Shown one piece after another: positions 52,011 through 53,636 of a stretch of 53,636 bases of DNA. Source of the DNA: Gemmiger formicilis (GTDB lineage Bacteria; Bacillota; Clostridia; Oscillospirales; Ruminococcaceae). The number at the start of each line of letters is the position of its first letter. The stretch's first letter is position 1. The notes beneath the pieces are model-generated. The model saw only the letters and a program-made list of their open reading frames with translations, was not told the origin of the DNA and ran no database searches. Both the position numbers and the translations under genes were made by a program. The DNA is taken from NCBI RefSeq assembly GCF_900167555.1, contig NZ_FUYF01000014.1, positions 1-53,636 of the forward strand, in the 5' to 3' direction.

Positions 52011-52330
52011 TAGTAGGGGCAGGGCACGCCCCGCCCGCGACCATATACTATAATGAATATAATGGGTTGGCTTGTAGGGGCGGCATATATGCCGCCCGCC
52101 GCAGCCGTCCCGATAATGCGGTATAACGGGTAAACCGCACGGGACGCATATATGCGTCCCCTACAAACCTGCCGGAAAAGGCGAAGTTTTAATTTTAACG
52201 GGCTAGTAGGGGCGACCATTGGTCGCCCGCCAACTTACCGCAGCAACGCATTTTCCGGGACAGTTTCCTGCAAGGCAAACGGGCACGGGCGAGCAATGCT
52301 CGCCCCTACAAGAGTTTTTCGACAGTCTGA
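52011..52330. repeat. Three nested palindromic elements G
   Basis: The gap 51922-52330 holds a mosaic. A GTAGGGGCAGGGCACGCCC start comes first. A unit TGTAGGGGCGGCATATATGC to ACGCATATATGCGTCCCCTA (52072-52166) follows, and a unit from TAGTAGGGGCGACCATTGGT to TTTTTCGACAGTCTG (52203-52330) is homologous to element F in inverse orientation. The IS begins 1-2 bp past its GACAGTCTG end. Confidence 0.7.
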
Positions 52331-52422
52331 GGGGCTGTTTCACATCCCCCAAAAAGAAAGACCGAAGTTGTAAAGCCTTTTTTGGCTTTACAACTTCGGT
52401 CTTTTGCTTTAAGTTAATAGTT

Positions 52423-53636
52423 GTGAACAAAAAAACTCAAAAGCAAAAACAGCATATCGAAATTTTGGAAAAAAGTCAACAGTTAAAATTTCGGATGCCG
52501 ACAGAAATAAGAATATCGAAACACAACGCACTCTATCAGGCAAGCATCCAGCTTGAGGGACTGGATTATACAAAGTTGTATAGAGCTTATTCGGGAATCC
52601 GAAAATCGCAGATAGAGCCGCGTGTGTTATTTAAAGTACCGGTGTGCGCCTATATGAAGGGCGTATATTCCAGCCGTAAAATAGAGGAATTGTGCAGGGA
52701 GAATCTGGTATTCCGCTGGCTGCTGGAGGATCAGAAAACACTGGATCACTGCACTATAGCAAGATTTCGGGGCAACCGTAACCTGCAGGAAGCGTTTGAG
52801 GATTTGTTCTTTCAATATGTAAAGAAGCTGGAGAATAAAGGGTATACCGAGTACTCCGAGGTGTTTGTGGACGGAACCAAAATCGAAAGCAAAGCAAATC
52901 GGTATACATTCGTATGGCTAAAGCAGGTAAGCAAACAGCTTGAGAAAATCAAGGCACGGTTGAAAGAACTGGTATGTTCGCAAGGAAATCTGACCTCGAC
53001 TAAGGTTGAGAAAAGACTGGAACAACTCAATACGGAAATCGAGGCACAGGGCATTGAAGTGAAAAAAGGCCGCGGGCACCATAAGCCGGAAATCGTTCGG
53101 GAGCGGGATGAACTGGCTCTCTTGTATCGCCGCTGGATGGAGTATAACAGAAAGAAGGCAATTTGCGGGGAGAATCGCAACAGCTATTCCAAGACAGACA
53201 CAGATGCCACTTTTATGCATATGAAAGACGACCATATGCGCAATGGCCAGCTAAAACCCGGATATAATGTTCAGTTTGCTGTCAATAGCGGTTTCATAAC
53301 CGGCATTGGCGTATTCAGCAACAGAGCGGCCTTCGGCACGCTGATTCCGTTTTTGACCTATTTATGGCATAAGCACGGAAAATCCTATCGCAATGTCGTG
53401 GCGGATTCCGGCTATGAAAGTCTTGCCAATTACCGCTGGCTGTTTGAAAATGGCCAGACTGCATTTATTAAGCCCGCCAACTATGAATCGGGGAAAAAGC
53501 GTTCTTCAAAGGAACAGGTTGGCAGAATGGAAAACATGGGTTATTACGAACCGGATGACTGCTTTATCTGCAAGAACGGCAGACATTTGGATCTCAGTTC
53601 TCACTATACCTCCCATGCGAAGGACGGTACAGAGCG
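52423..53636 (+). CDS. IS1182-family transposase, N-terminal part
   Basis: The open frame starts at GTG 52423 (or ATG 52495). It encodes the DUF772-like N-terminal domain (LCRENLVFRWLLEDQKTLDH, RFRGN) and the DDE core, with first Asp in VFVDGTKIESKANRY and second in NVVADSGYESLANY. A long coiled insert lies between. The third acidic residue is at bases 1-442 after joining. Full length would be 531 residues (507 from the ATG). No frameshift or stop, so the IS may be active. Confidence 0.92.
   Translation, partial: MNKKTQKQKQHIEILEKSQQLKFRMPTEIRISKHNALYQASIQLEGLDYTKLYRAYSGIRKSQIEPRVLFKVPVCAYMKGVYSSRKIEELCRENLVFRWLLEDQKTLDHCTIARFRGNRNLQEAFEDLFFQYVKKLENKGYTEYSEVFVDGTKIESKANRYTFVWLKQVSKQLEKIKARLKELVCSQGNLTSTKVEKRLEQLNTEIEAQGIEVKKGRGHHKPEIVRERDELALLYRRWMEYNRKKAICGENRNSYSKTDTDATFMHMKDDHMRNGQLKPGYNVQFAVNSGFITGIGVFSNRAAFGTLIPFLTYLWHKHGKSYRNVVADSGYESLANYRWLFENGQTAFIKPANYESGKKRSSKEQVGRMENMGYYEPDDCFICKNGRHLDLSSHYTSHAKDGTE
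53577..53636. repeat. Terminal overlap with bases 1-60
   Basis: These 60 bases are identical to bases 1-60, lie inside the transposase gene, and keep the frame when the ends are merged. This is the usual mark of a circular sequence written out linearly by an assembler. Confidence 0.9.

Larger units (their letters stand above)
52331..53636 (+). mobile_element. IS1182-family insertion sequence, left part
   Basis: The left end GGGGCTGTTTCACATCCCCC starts at 52331. A perfect 21-bp inverted repeat at 52357-52377/52384-52404 around TTTTTT lies between the end and the transposase, probably stopping outside transcription from entering the gene. The transposase follows and runs off the window end to continue at base 61. 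Confidence 0.85.

Overview
The window reads as one complete circular replicon of about 53.6 kb. Its last 60 bases (53577-53636) repeat its first 60. Joining the ends there gives one uninterrupted IS1182-family transposase of about 531 residues that is otherwise split between the two ends. The unique circle is then 53,576 bp. Independent support comes from a complete plasmid maintenance block at 31.0-36.7 kb: parA, parB and a third small par gene, a Rep_3-type initiator, an iteron-rich AT-rich origin, spaced copies of a centromere-like direct repeat, and a small serine recombinase at 2.0-2.7 kb. No rRNA, tRNA, relaxase or conjugation genes were seen. A 52-kb chromosomal segment between two IS copies is the main alternative.

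The host looks like a GC-rich anaerobic gut Firmicute of the Faecalibacterium / Subdoligranulum / Gemmiger group. This is inferred from the cellobiose/lichenan PTS, hybrid cluster protein, thiamine salvage under a TPP riboswitch, an ECF transporter, GHKL/LytTR signalling and the abundant GTAGGGGCG- and CTTCCCCC-type intergenic palindromes. It was not proven by any search.

Layout. 1-0.6 kb: right half of the IS. 0.6-6.2 kb: accessory zone with gene remnants, a Fic protein, a serine recombinase, a broken XRE gene, a mini HTH protein and two AAA/DUF4143 ATPases, with three copies of one palindrome spaced between them. 6.5-13.3 kb: a HAD phosphatase, a LicR-type PRD regulator, and the divergent IIB-IIC-IIA-GH1 operon with two candidate operators. 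13.4-14.7 kb: an EamA transporter and a small membrane protein. 15.06-15.66 kb: a free-standing transcription unit with no reading frame, predicted to make a structured RNA of about 560 nt. 15.7-21.1 kb: glycerate kinase, corrinoid adenosyltransferase and an ECF transporter operon with an unknown fourth gene. 21.2-27.5 kb: flotillin and the thiM-thiE-HAD-thiD-cytX operon. 27.8-31 kb: DUF362 protein, hybrid cluster protein and an HD phosphohydrolase. 31-36.7 kb: replication and partition. 36.7-42.6 kb: ketopantoate-reductase-like protein, SseB-like protein, aminotransferase, a NifX-like / C_GCAxxG / AlkA operon, O6-alkylguanine transferase and NAD(P)HX epimerase. 42.8-46.9 kb: a potassium-uptake operon with its own two-component system. 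47.1-51.9 kb: a beta-propeller lipoprotein and a pseudo-receiver divergent from a LytTR/GHKL pair. 52.0-53.6 kb: nested palindromic elements and the left half of the IS.

The points most worth following are (i) a plasmid or small chromid carrying vitamin, potassium, DNA-repair and sugar genes instead of resistance or transfer genes; (ii) the large orphan RNA; (iii) two separate iteron clusters and four copies of a candidate centromere repeat; and (iv) the unexplained lipoprotein/pseudo-receiver/LytTR/GHKL module.
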